NCBI GenBank assembly: GCA_916700875.1
Contig: CAKAKS010000031.1
Span: forward strand, 18,807,880 to 18,871,879
DNA length: 64,000 nucleotides
Reading direction: 5' to 3'
From: Sebastes aleutianus
Taxonomy: Eukaryota; Chordata; Actinopteri; Perciformes; Sebastidae
Shown here: one piece after another, positions 1 to 9,709 of the stretch
How the letters are laid out: every line of letters starts with the position of its first letter
Position numbering within the stretch: the first letter of the stretch is position 1
Notes under the pieces: model-generated
What the model was told of the DNA's origin: nothing
Database searches by the model: none
The model's input: only the letters and a program-made list of their open reading frames with translations
Position numbers and translations under genes: made by a program

Positions 1-985
1 ATTTGTCTAAATAAAAAAAAACAATATTTTTCTGATACATATGCACATGAAAAGCTGTAACAACATCTGTCTATAGACCCTTTATGACCGTAGGAACTTT
101 TCCCACGGAACTAGGAACCTTTTGAGGAACTCATTGCATTTCAACCGCAGGTACCAGGGTCTGAATTAAGTTCTGGGAACATTTTATCCCATAAAAAGGT
201 CCTGGTCGGGGGTAGAACATTCTGTAAGTACCGGACCTTTTGGGGTGGAGTTTGCAGGGATGACAGTCGCTGATTGGTGAAACACACACACAGCGGCGCT
301 GCTTCAACTCGTGTACCGCTTCATTCATAAACAAGGAAGTACTCTAGTATCGATTTAGGACCATTTTAGGACGAGGGGAGAGCATTTCTCTTTGTTTGAT
401 AACATTAAAGTTAAGTTAGGCTTCGCTGACGGCTTCGGTTACATTCTAAAGCACAAATAAATAACCATCAAACACTCAATAGGTGATTTACTGTGGAGAC
501 GGACGCTCTTAGTTTCATTTTCCTCTACTGTATTTCACTCATTACATCCAACGTGCATCAGTAATATCGTCGCAGTGCGACAAAAGCGTTTATTTTTTTC
601 CAGCGTGTTATTTAGATGAAACAGGCAGGTACACTGAACTACAGGCTGCAGAGTGTGTTTACCGCTGTGACCACCAGCAGCCCTCATCACATGACATGTT
701 GCTTTTTCCTATGCCAGCTGACTAATTTGCCTTATCTTTACAGGTATTTAGATAGCTATGGAAAGGCAAACAACAATGGGCTGAAGGGACCTTTTAGTTC
801 CTTGAAAAGTAGTTTCCGGAACTAAAATTACCAGGAACTACCAGCTTATGTTGGTCGTGTTTGACAACAATTTAATTCTAAGCAGCATTTTGTATTTTTA
901 TGGGTTATCGAAGATGCAAAAATGCGCCCCAAAATATCAGTAATTGTTCTCAGTGTTAAAGTAACGTCTGTAATCCTCTCTTCAG
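1..985 (+). other. Upstream arrdc1 intron, largely filled by a dispersed element
   Basis: No exon matching the ARRDC1 N-terminus is visible here, so this is read as intron. Roughly 480-842 aligns in reverse orientation with 43935-44303, which marks a dispersed element. Repeated runs of the type GGAACT/AGTTCC near both ends (about 95-150 and 785-842) suggest inverted termini, but I could not fix exact ends or a target duplication. Confidence 0.6.
480..842. repeat. MITE-like dispersed element, copy 1
   Basis: Shares several blocks in reverse complement with 43935-44303, including the stretch that reads ATGAAACAGGCAGGTACACT here, the GCAGAGTGTGTTTACCGCTGTGACCACC block, and the GACGCTCTTAGTTT block. 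It ends in AGTTCC/GGAACT-rich sequence. No coding capacity is seen. Superfamily not assigned. Confidence 0.65.
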
Positions 986-3900
986 TTGCTACACCGACTT
1001 CCTTTGAGGGGCCCTATGGGAAGATTATTTACCGCGTGAGGGCGGCCATTGACACGCCCCGCTTCTCTAAGGACTACAAAGCCCTGAGGCCCTTCTACCT
1101 GCTCAACCTGCTCAACCTCAATGAGGTGCCTGACATTGAAGTAAGTGTTTGCTGCACAAATTCCTCTACTTTATTAATAATCTCTATGCTCATTTTATTC
1201 CAAATGTAAATGTTGCTGTTCTGTTCTTTGATACAAAGTTTGGAATATAATGTACAGACTGAAGGAGAAGAGGGGACTTTGAAACGCTGTAATGTATTTC
1301 TTTATTTGATCAGCGTTTGTCTTGGTCGGGTCTTATTTGATTTCATGGTAGAACAGGATCTAATTAATTTTCTCCTCTACCCCCCTGCTTTACTTCCTTA
1401 TCATTTACTCTCTTCCCGTCATAACTGTCAGAGTTTCCTGATACTCTGGAACTAAACAGGAATAGATTATCAGCTAATGAGGCTTTTTAACCTTTTCCAC
1501 TCCACCCTTCTTCATATTAGACCCATTTTTGTACTTTTTTTAAGGGGGTAACAGGGGTCTTTAGGGAGAGATAGCAGGTCAACAGTAGATGTCACATAGA
1601 AGTGGTGTACATCATCTGAAAGCTGGGAACCTGGAGATTAATTTGAGATGCAGCTCAGCGCTGTGTCAAGTTGTTCTAGTCATAAATCAGAAATGAAAAT
1701 TAATTAAAATTAAAATGAATTACTAACAACGCAGGAACAAACATTTATCCTGTGACTCTGTCCTCCGCAGCATCCGAGTTACGCTGTGACCACTAAGAAG
1801 TTCAGCTACCTCCTGGTGAAGACGGGGACGCTGATGCTGAAAGCTCGCAGTGACCTGAGGGGCTACATCCCGGGGCAGGTCATCAAGTTAGCCGCTGAGA
1901 TCCACAACAAGTCTGGGAAGGACACGGGATGTGTGCTGGCCAGTCTCATACAGGTAGATAATTGAATATAGTCAGTAATAATTTAGTATTTTACCACCGC
2001 ACCTTTCTCTCAATAGGCTAAGATTCTTCTTTAGAAATCTGATTTTGTCTCACAAAGTCTTTATTGTTTCTTCAGGTGTTGAGTACAGAACAGGTGCACT
2101 GAGTGGGAAAAAAGTAAAGAAAATGGATCATAAAATCCATGAAGAAAAATGAGAATATGTGTCTTCATAGTCTTTGCTATCCCAAATACCAATATCATGA
2201 GCACAGCCAGTGTGCACTGCCCCCCGGAAATTCCCATTTTAAGGATGTATTATAAATCTCTGCTGGGACTCTGAAGCTTCAAAACATAACCATTCACAGA
2301 ACTAATCCTTCCATGTGGGAGCACATCAAATCTCTCTATACCTCAAGATAAGAGTAATAGATGTGATCCATTTCAAAAAAGGGTTTTTCCCTTCCAATAA
2401 GCTACAGGAGGGGGAAATGGTTTGAAGTCACCATCACATCTTTTTGTGTCTGCGTACGACTTTTTCACACCAGAAAGTGACCTATAAGACCAAGCGGCCT
2501 GTGTTCGACCTGCGGACCATCGCAGAGGTCGAGGGAGCCGGAGTGAAGGCAGGAAAACATGCAGAGTGGAGAGAGCAGATCATCGTCCCTCCTCTTCCTC
2601 AGTCAGCGCTGGCCGGCTGCAGCCTCATAGACATCGACTATTTCATTCAGGTCAGTATGTGTGTGTGCTATTAATAATATTATTAGATATACATGTCATA
2701 GTAGTAGTAATAGTTAATTATCTTGTGAAGTAATGGGGTGTACTTAAAGGACAACACTGTTTAATGTTTGTTGTTTTTGTGTTCAAGCACAGATTTGTCA
2801 TATTTTATATTGTAGGGGCTTGTTGTTGCTGTAAACATTGTAAATGCTACCTTCCTTATTGTATTCAATGCCTCCGGATTGAAACAAGTGAATTATTGAA
2901 ACAATAAATAATCAAAATGCAGAGTATTTGTATTCCAAATGAAATGTTTTGCATCAAATTTCTAACCACATAAGTTTCAGTTGCCAAATCATACACACTG
3001 CACCTTTAACTATTTTGCAGTATGAAGTTAAAGCCTAATTGAGGCCTGTCCTCTCTTCATAAATCATGTTTGTGTTGCAGGTGTCACTAAAATCTCCAGA
3101 CGCAGTCGTCACTCTGCCTATGTACATTGGGAACATCGCTGTGAACTTGACTCCGTCGAGGACCATGCCCTCCAGTCCGGACCACATCGCGGCCGTCGCT
3201 GCAGGCGTGATGCCCAGTGCCCCGCCGGCGGAGTTGGATCCAGAGGAGGGGCTGTGTGCGGGCGGCGTGGCCAGTGAGGAGATTCCCACCAAGAGTCACT
3301 CTCAGCAGGATCCCTCAGGTCAGCCGGTCACCATGTCTCCCAGCGCCTTCAGCCACGCGCCCGGTGCAGCCCTTCCTCCCAGCCACAGACGGCCCGACGC
3401 GTCCGCTCCCCTCTTCTGTGTGTCCACCGGGGCCACCATACCTTTCTTCACCGAGGGAAACGTGACTCCTGTCCCCACTTCCTGCTCTCTCATCCTCCCT
3501 CCAGAGTACAGCAGCTGGGACTACCCTCATGGTGAGTTCTTCACACTGGCACACTGGCACACAGACAAACGCATGCACAGATGCATACAGGGACACCAGT
3601 TTGGTATAATGGCCAATTAAATATTCATAAGAGTCTGCCATCCCTATCACAGTCGATGCTTTGAAATATCCTTTTTATGTTTTCACCACAGTCAATTCAA
3701 GTAATGAGTTGTCTGAAGTTCAGTCTCTAAAACCAGATAAACCCTGGCTAGTGTTGAGCCGAGAGTCGACTCTTGCAATAATGTTGTTCTATGTCCTTCT
3801 TAAGGTCTTTACACACTGCGGGCATTTTTTTCATGCGATTAATTTGCACTTCAACACATTTTCATCAACCAATCACGTTGTGCGGGTTGAGTTGCACCTA

Positions 3901-4685
3901 TATCTATAAAACAACAACACAGAGGCTCCATGGTCTGAACCAAGACGGCAAACTTTATTACTACTTAATTTTGAGATTTTGGTCGCCTAAAAATGTATTA
4001 TTCAGCATTCGGTTGTACTTAGCTCCACCCTCTCGTGTCAGTTCTTGTTGCAAAAAAACAAGATCGCGACGGCAAAAATGCCAAACTTGATGCTTCAAAA
4101 GTCCACAAACGCGACGGTGAATACGCCCACTTCAGTCTATGCCCATGCTACGTTCTTCAATCAAGTTTTATGAAAAACAGACCAGTAGTTTTTCCGTAAT
4201 GCTGCTGACAAATAGACAAACAACGTAAACATAGGCTCCTTGTCGGAGGTAATAATGGCTGTCATGGCTTACTGGGGCACTTGAATAGAACAGAGCCATT
4301 GTTCATGTTATTAGTAACACATGATTTTCCTACCATGACAAGTCAAAATGTCTGCTGTGGAAAAGGCCTGTACTCTTTGTTTAGTGTTTAAAATGCACTA
4401 TCCAGTACAGTTGTATATTCTATTTTATTACAGAATATGGCCCTAAAACTCCCGGAACATGTTTGAGCATTTCAGATAGACTGATGAAAGAAACCCTAAT
4501 GAGAAAATCCATTGACTTAAAGAGATATTTTACTAGTTACTAGTGGAACAGAGGTTCGAAGAAGGGGCAGGACTTCAACTGTATAACTGACTGTTTCTTT
4601 TTTGTCTTTGTGTGTTATAGAGCCCCCACCCACTTACGAGGAAAGCTGCAGTAGCGCCAACTCCAGTTTCAACAGTAGACAGTAA
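986..4685 (+). CDS. arrdc1: Arrestin domain-containing protein 1 (3' part, five coding exons)
   Basis: Coding exons are 986-1140, 1771-1953, 2474-2650, 3081-3531 and 4621-4685 (stop TAA 4683-4685), each with AG/GT borders and compatible phases. The joined protein matches the ARRDC1 family: the end of the arrestin N domain (EGPYGKIIYRVRAAIDTPRF), the arrestin C domain (KKFSYLLVKTG, DLRGYIPGQ, TIAEVEGAGVK, PQSALAGCSLIDIDYFIQ), then a proline-rich tail. The tail carries a PSAP motif (3213-3224), a PPEY (3498-3509) and a PPTY (4626-4637). In mammals PSAP binds TSG101 and the PPxY motifs bind NEDD4-family ubiquitin ligases, which drives budding of ARRDC1-mediated microvesicles from the plasma membrane. 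The first visible exon starts in phase (two bases complete a codon), so the exons coding for the N-terminal part of the arrestin domain lie left of position 1. Family assignment is firm; the paralogue is not determined. Confidence 0.95.
3532..4620 (+). other. Last arrdc1 intron with a repeat fragment
   Basis: Intron between the exon carrying PPEY and the terminal exon. About 3950-4140 resembles part of 61990-62156 (shared: TTCAGCATTCGG/TTCAGCGTTCGG, GTACTTAGCTCCA, GGTTGCAAAAAA-like blocks, CAGTCTATG end). It is a partial copy of a dispersed fish repeat. Nothing else is recognised. Confidence 0.6.
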
Positions 4686-5276
4686 GAGAAGAAGCAGGCG
4701 ATGACGCATCATGGCCACGCCCACCCACACCTGTCTGCATTCGCCTCTCGACAAATCAGGACAGAGACACGGCGGGTTAAAGAGGATGGACGATAACTCC
4801 AGCCCCCCTGAACCCCCCAAAGATTGTTTCTTCGTCCTCGAATAAGTATAAAAAAGGGATCATATCTTATATGGAATCTAAGTTTTAATTTCACCTTGTG
4901 TTCCATCAGGTAGTGTCAGACAGAACGGGTGAACATCACTGTGCCTAAAAGAAGTATTTTGGATCATCATTTAGAATATTCAGTGATTGGACGTGTTTTC
5001 TTTCATAGGCCGGAGTCAAATCTTGTTTTTTTTCAATGGATTTTTGCATCTGTGATGCCCTCGAAAAATGATGTTGGCCTACTGGAGGCTCATGTTTGAC
5101 GAAATCAAACAGTGGCCTCTTTTGTAGTCTTGTTCGGATTGTGCACTTGTTATTGTGGTCCACCGCTGTCCGTTTGTGTCTGAGTTATCCTCATCAGCAG
5201 CGGGGCAGAGCTGTCCTCATGCTGGAGAACTTATTGCCAGAGGTTGTGGTTTGTCTAGTTTGACTAGTTAAAACCC

Positions 5277-5526
5277 CTATGTGTAGGATTTTTCTGTGAT
5301 TATAGCATCTTAAAGGCACTATTGATAACACCACAACATAATATGTCTCATTCTCCCTCCCCCGTTCCGATGCATTTACTTCAAAACAAGTCGTTGCCAG
5401 GCACTTACCGCCACTTACCGCCGTGTCTATGTACTGTAGCGGCATGCATTGCTGTCTGCTATGGTGTCTTGTTTTATCATACCACTTATAGTTGCCAGTC
5501 AGACACTGTTTGAATCCTACACATAG
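5277..5526. mobile_element. Short inverted-repeat element (MITE-like)
   Basis: The two ends are perfect 14-bp inverted repeats: CTATGTGTAGGATT at 5277 and AATCCTACACATAG ending at 5526. The interior (CATTCTCCCTCCCCCGTTCC-type block, then GTTGCCAGGCACTTACCG) recurs around 16680-16750 in slc31a2 intron 2, so the family is dispersed. No open frame. Superfamily not assigned. Confidence 0.7.
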
Positions 5527-5720
5527 AGGGCTTTAAAGACGATTAGTGTCCCAGCAACACCTCTCAGTCATGTTACTTGAAACAGAGATAGCAGTAAAAA
5601 CAAAAAAAGACAACATAAAATACTGTAGTTATAGAAATAAATCCAGTCACACTAAAATTTGCATATTTTTAAACATTGTTTTTATCGACATGACTAGTTG
5701 GAATATTTACATTTTTATGT

Positions 5721-6249
5721 TTAAAGGGGCTTTATGAAAGAATCAGAAATTGCTCGTTAACAGTGACACATACAGTATGGCCAACGACAGTCAGCGTCCT
5801 GTTTCCCCCGCTTGTGCTCATACCACCGACACACACAAGACTGAACGTGATTGACAGGCATTATGTTGATAAACGTTAGCAACATTAGTCAGCTAAAACT
5901 GCAATATCACTATATAATTCTAATGCTTGGCCGTAATGTTAGATTACCAAAAGAAGGTCCTTTCATGAAGTGAAGGTCCGGCTGATGTTGATCCCAGTTT
6001 TCTTCCCGACGTCGGTCACATTCCTCTTTTGCAAGACGGGCTCCATTTCTAACCGAACATTAGCTATGGTTGCACACTGTTAGCCCCGTAGCGGAGCTGA
6101 AAATAAAGGCACATTCTTCACATTAAAAGCAGTCTACAGGCTGATAGAGGAAACCCAGCTCGGTTAAGTCACAACCTGTTCACACATTGGCAATAAAAAA
6201 CAATTTAAAAATGTTTACACATGTAAAAACTTACATACAGTCCCTTTAA
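5721..6249. mobile_element. TTAA-bounded MITE-like element
   Basis: Begins TTAAAGGGGCTTTATG and ends CATACAGTCCCTTTAA, giving imperfect inverted ends that both carry TTAA. That pattern fits superfamilies that insert at TTAA (piggyBac, Kolobok), but no transposase is encoded and the assignment is an inference. Confidence 0.55.
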
Positions 6250-7028
6250 AAATAAATTGTTTCTAGACAAGATAATTTATGTTGACACATATAACCACGT
6301 GCATACTCTTTTTGGAAAGATGAATTATCTCGTCTCTGCACTGCCACCATGTGTTGCCTCATATAACTGAGAGGTTTTGCTTTTGACACCAGTTTTGTAT
6401 TCAGCGGAGAGTTTATCTGCAGATGAGGCTCATTTCTCCTGCAGCTGGATGTGAGGACTGTAGCACTGACGCAGTCTCTCTCTGCCCTCTTGTGGTCATC
6501 ACTGCTACAAGTTTATCTCAACTGGTCTTGAAACTGGAGCTGAACATAATCAGCAATGCAAACTGAAATACTTCACTGAGTCCCTGCTTCTGGGATGCAC
6601 CAACTGAGGTCTGCTGTGTACTGTAAATTGAGTGTTTGTTGAGCAGAACTGAGATATTGAGGTTTGAGATGCTTGTTGTTTTGAGATGTGATGGGTCATG
6701 GTTTCAGTCTCAGTCTGAATGAGACAATATGTTGTTTTTTCTCCTGTTTGTTGCCTTAACTTTCTTTTAGTGTTACATCAGTGAAATTTCAGTCGGTGCA
6801 GATGATAAACATACATATGCATAACACAGCACTTTTTACAATTTGCATGGATTTTTGAGTGCACGTCTACTGTGTATGTGTGTGTATGTGTGTGTGTGTG
6901 GGTGTGTGTGTGCAAAATAGAATGTGTTTGGACAAGTTTTCACTCAAACTTAACAATTTCAAATTGATTTGTGATTCCACGCCTGTGTTAAATTATCTGT
7001 TAGAGACATTTTCTTTGCCTGTGTACAA

Positions 7029-7276
7029 GGGCTGGGTGATAATTCCACATTTTTAACTTGTCTCATGATATGATCGTATCATGTTATCACTCCACAGATG
7101 CATCTCGTCTAAATTAATTCATGTATCTCTTCATTCATAACGAGGAGAACAGAATTCACAGTGATTATTTTATATCTGATTTTGCGTACATTTGTCATAA
7201 TGTGTCATAGCTTGATGACAGTAAACATCCTTATTTATATAATTATAATGATTTGAACCATATCACCCAGCCCCGT
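7029..7276. mobile_element. hAT-like MITE with GGGCTGGGTGATA ends
   Basis: Inverted ends GGGCTGGGTGATA and TATCACCCAGCCCC enclose about 250 bp of AT-rich sequence. The ends resemble those of the elements at 23309-23640 and 58865 onward. A clear target duplication was not resolved. Confidence 0.6.
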
Positions 7277-8558
7277 ACTGTGTTGCAAAAGCATCAGCAC
7301 ATGTTCATTGTCACTTTTCTGTGGGAAACTAACCCCACTGAAGATCTTAAGCACAACTGCTGTCCTGAATGTTTGTGTGACTATCGATGTGTTTGTCTTA
7401 GTTTACCACATTTTTAGTACAAGTCCATTCTGTGAATTCAGGAAAAGAAAAACAATCACAGTGCTGGTGTTGGCTCCTGACTGCATATCATGTTGCCGCA
7501 TGTTTGCCAGAATTTGTTTTTTATTTTGTGAGACACATCAAACTCTGAAATTTCCACAGACAAACCGATGTTACCGTTGGAAACCCAAACTACATTATTG
7601 TGAATGCATGCCTTAAACAATCTGGATTCCCGCCACCTCTGACAGGAGCTTGTGATGGACTTTCTTCCTCTCTGTCAGGATGTGCTCGTGCAGCCTGGTT
7701 TCTCTCCTGTGGACTGTGCTAAGTGCACTTGATGTATACAAATGTAGCTTTTAAAAAACGGTGAGGACACTGGACCTTAAACCTGTTGAACTTTTATTCT
7801 TGTTTTAGAAAATATGTGCAATTCCTCTCATCTCCAAAAACGCTGCAGCAGCAGCAACTCCCTGACGTCATTTCACGCTGCCTTCATCGATCCTGATTCC
7901 GTTTAATTTTTCTCCACCAAAAGGTACTATAGCTTTATGAAGCCCCACTTGTTCTGTGTTTTTTTTCATTTTTTTTTTCATTCTTTCCCCCTCACATATT
8001 GATGAGTGGTGTCTGGTTTTGTATTTTTCTACTCGTTAAACTGTTTACAGGTGCAGTATGCAGATACTAATAGCAGCACCTCGATCAGTAAATGTAATAT
8101 TTCAGCATACAGTGCAGAATCAGTTGTACTGTACAGTATAACAATAAAAAAATATATGATGTGTTTTTGTTGTTTATGTCAACAATCAGCTTTGCAGTTC
8201 TGAAATGGGAACAAATTTTCCTTTTCTTTTAAGAAACAGTGAACATTATAGCACCTTTCAACAACAATGCCGTTAAATGTGCATTACATGATAAGAGCAA
8301 ACATTTCAATTTGTTCAGACTTAAAACAGCTGAAATAACATTTAGACACCACACTGATCCAGAGCTAGATCCAAGTGTAAATGGTCCTTCTGGAAAATAT
8401 GTGCGCAACCACAGGTGTGTGTGTATTAAAGCTGCACATACAAAAGGGCAGCCAGTAGAAGCTGCTGCAATGGAGACTAAAACCAAAATGACGCTGGGAT
8501 AAACATGTTTGCTGAAGCTGAGATGACAGGCAGCTGCAGCACTTCATCCATTTTGATA

Positions 8559-8985
8559 GAAACGGCAGAGATGCATTTTACATAAAATAGATAGATCAGT
8601 TCAGAGAACATTTAAAGAATTATTAAGTGTGTTTGCAGTTCAAATGTGGGACAAAACGGAAAAAAAATGTAAAAAATTAAAACATTTTTTTAAAGGAAGT
8701 TAATAACTTTGTAGCCATAGAATATAATAATAATAATAATAATATAATAATAATAATACAAATAAATACATTTAAATATATATATAGAGAGAAACCGCAG
8801 AGATGCATTTCACATAAAATAGATAGACCAGTTCAGAAAACATTTAAAGAATTTTTGAGTGTGTTTGCAGTTCAAATGTGGGACATAAATTGAAATTATT
8901 AATTTTTTTTTAAATTTTAAAAAAAAGTTGAAAGGAAGTTAATAACTTTGTAGCCCTAGAATATAATAATAATAATAATAATAAT
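8559..8985. repeat. Local direct duplication, period about 233 bp
   Basis: Unit 1 (8559-8745) and unit 2 (8792-8985) share GCAGAGATGCATTTYACATA, the AAATAGATAGAYCAGTTCAG block, GTGTTTGCAGTTCAAATGTG, GAAGTTAATAACTTTGTAGC and a terminal (TAA)n run. They are separated by a short AT-rich spacer. Confidence 0.8.
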
Positions 8986-9033
8986 GATAAATAAATTTAT
9001 ATATATATATATACACATATATATATATATATG

Positions 9034-9070
<37 letters not shown>

Positions 9071-9160
9071 TTATCTATCTAGTTATTTATTTATATATAT
9101 ATTAATTTATCTATCTTTTTATTTATTTATTTATTTATTTATTCATTCATTTATTTATGA
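8986..9160. repeat. AT and TTTA simple-sequence tract
   Basis: Long (TA)n runs followed by (TTTA)n. It directly follows the tandem duplication and marks the left edge of the slc31a2 promoter region. Confidence 0.9.
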
Positions 9161-9259
9161 TTTGGTTATCTCTCTCAAGTAATAATCAGCCTTCTTCCAG
9201 GAACTACTTTGTTTTACAACCTGAGTAGCCGAAAAGCTACGAGTGTTTTCGGCTATCTC

Positions 9260-9709
9260 CGTCTAACCACGTGATCCACGTGTTTGTGATGAATGTAGTT
9301 TCGATTTGCGCATGCGCAGCATTTCGAGGATATCTTACGGCTACATTGCTCCGCTAATGTTAGCTAAACACTGGTTATAATGCAAATTATGGTCAGTCCT
9401 ACCCACCCCGTTCGATACCGACGATAACATAAGAGTTTCCGAGCGACTTTTAATCACTATTTTGGTTTATTTAGTCTCTTTTTTGGGTCTTTCATTCAAG
9501 TTGCTGGGAAAAACTCCATTACCCATCAGCCCCTCTGTTTATTGTGTTGAAGTCAGGAGGTAGCTTCATTCCGCTGCAGCGAGTAGCTGGGACGCTGGCT
9601 GCTACTCTTGAACACCTCACTCGAGCAACAACATCTAGCCCGAGTTAGAGTCGTCTATGATGGGAGACTGGAGTCAATAACAGCTGTTACCTGTGGCAGC
9701 AAGTTCACC
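9260..9709 (+). promoter_or_regulatory. slc31a2: slc31a2 promoter and 5' UTR
   Basis: Upstream of the start codon the sequence becomes richer in CpG than its surroundings and shows no TATA box. Two CACGTG E-boxes at 9268-9273 and 9277-9282 are followed by a perfect NRF1-type palindrome TGCGCATGCGCA at 9307-9318. NRF1 sites are common in TATA-less housekeeping promoters. CACGTG is the core bound by USF and MiT/TFE factors. The transcription start is not determined; it probably lies between about 9330 and 9650. Confidence 0.6.

Larger units (their letters stand above)
4686..9240 (+). other. arrdc1 3' UTR and intergenic sequence
   Basis: No coding exon is recognised. Candidate poly(A) signals AATAAA lie at 5636, 6102, 6192 and 8143. 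The last is followed by a GT-rich stretch (GTGTTTTTGTTGTTTATGTC region, 8160-8180), the usual layout of a cleavage site, so the 3' UTR could be as long as about 3.5 kb. Transcript data would be needed to choose between them. Two inverted-repeat elements (5277-5526, 5721-6249), a hAT-like element (7029-7276) and a local duplication (8559-8985) occupy much of the stretch. Confidence 0.5.

Noticed and set aside
2444..2674. ATG-initiated small protein around arrdc1 exon 3
   Set aside because: It is the internal arrdc1 exon 2474-2650 read through its flanking intron sequence, not an independent gene.
6870..6915. TG-rich tract as a regulatory element
   Set aside because: It is an ordinary (TG)n microsatellite without other signals.
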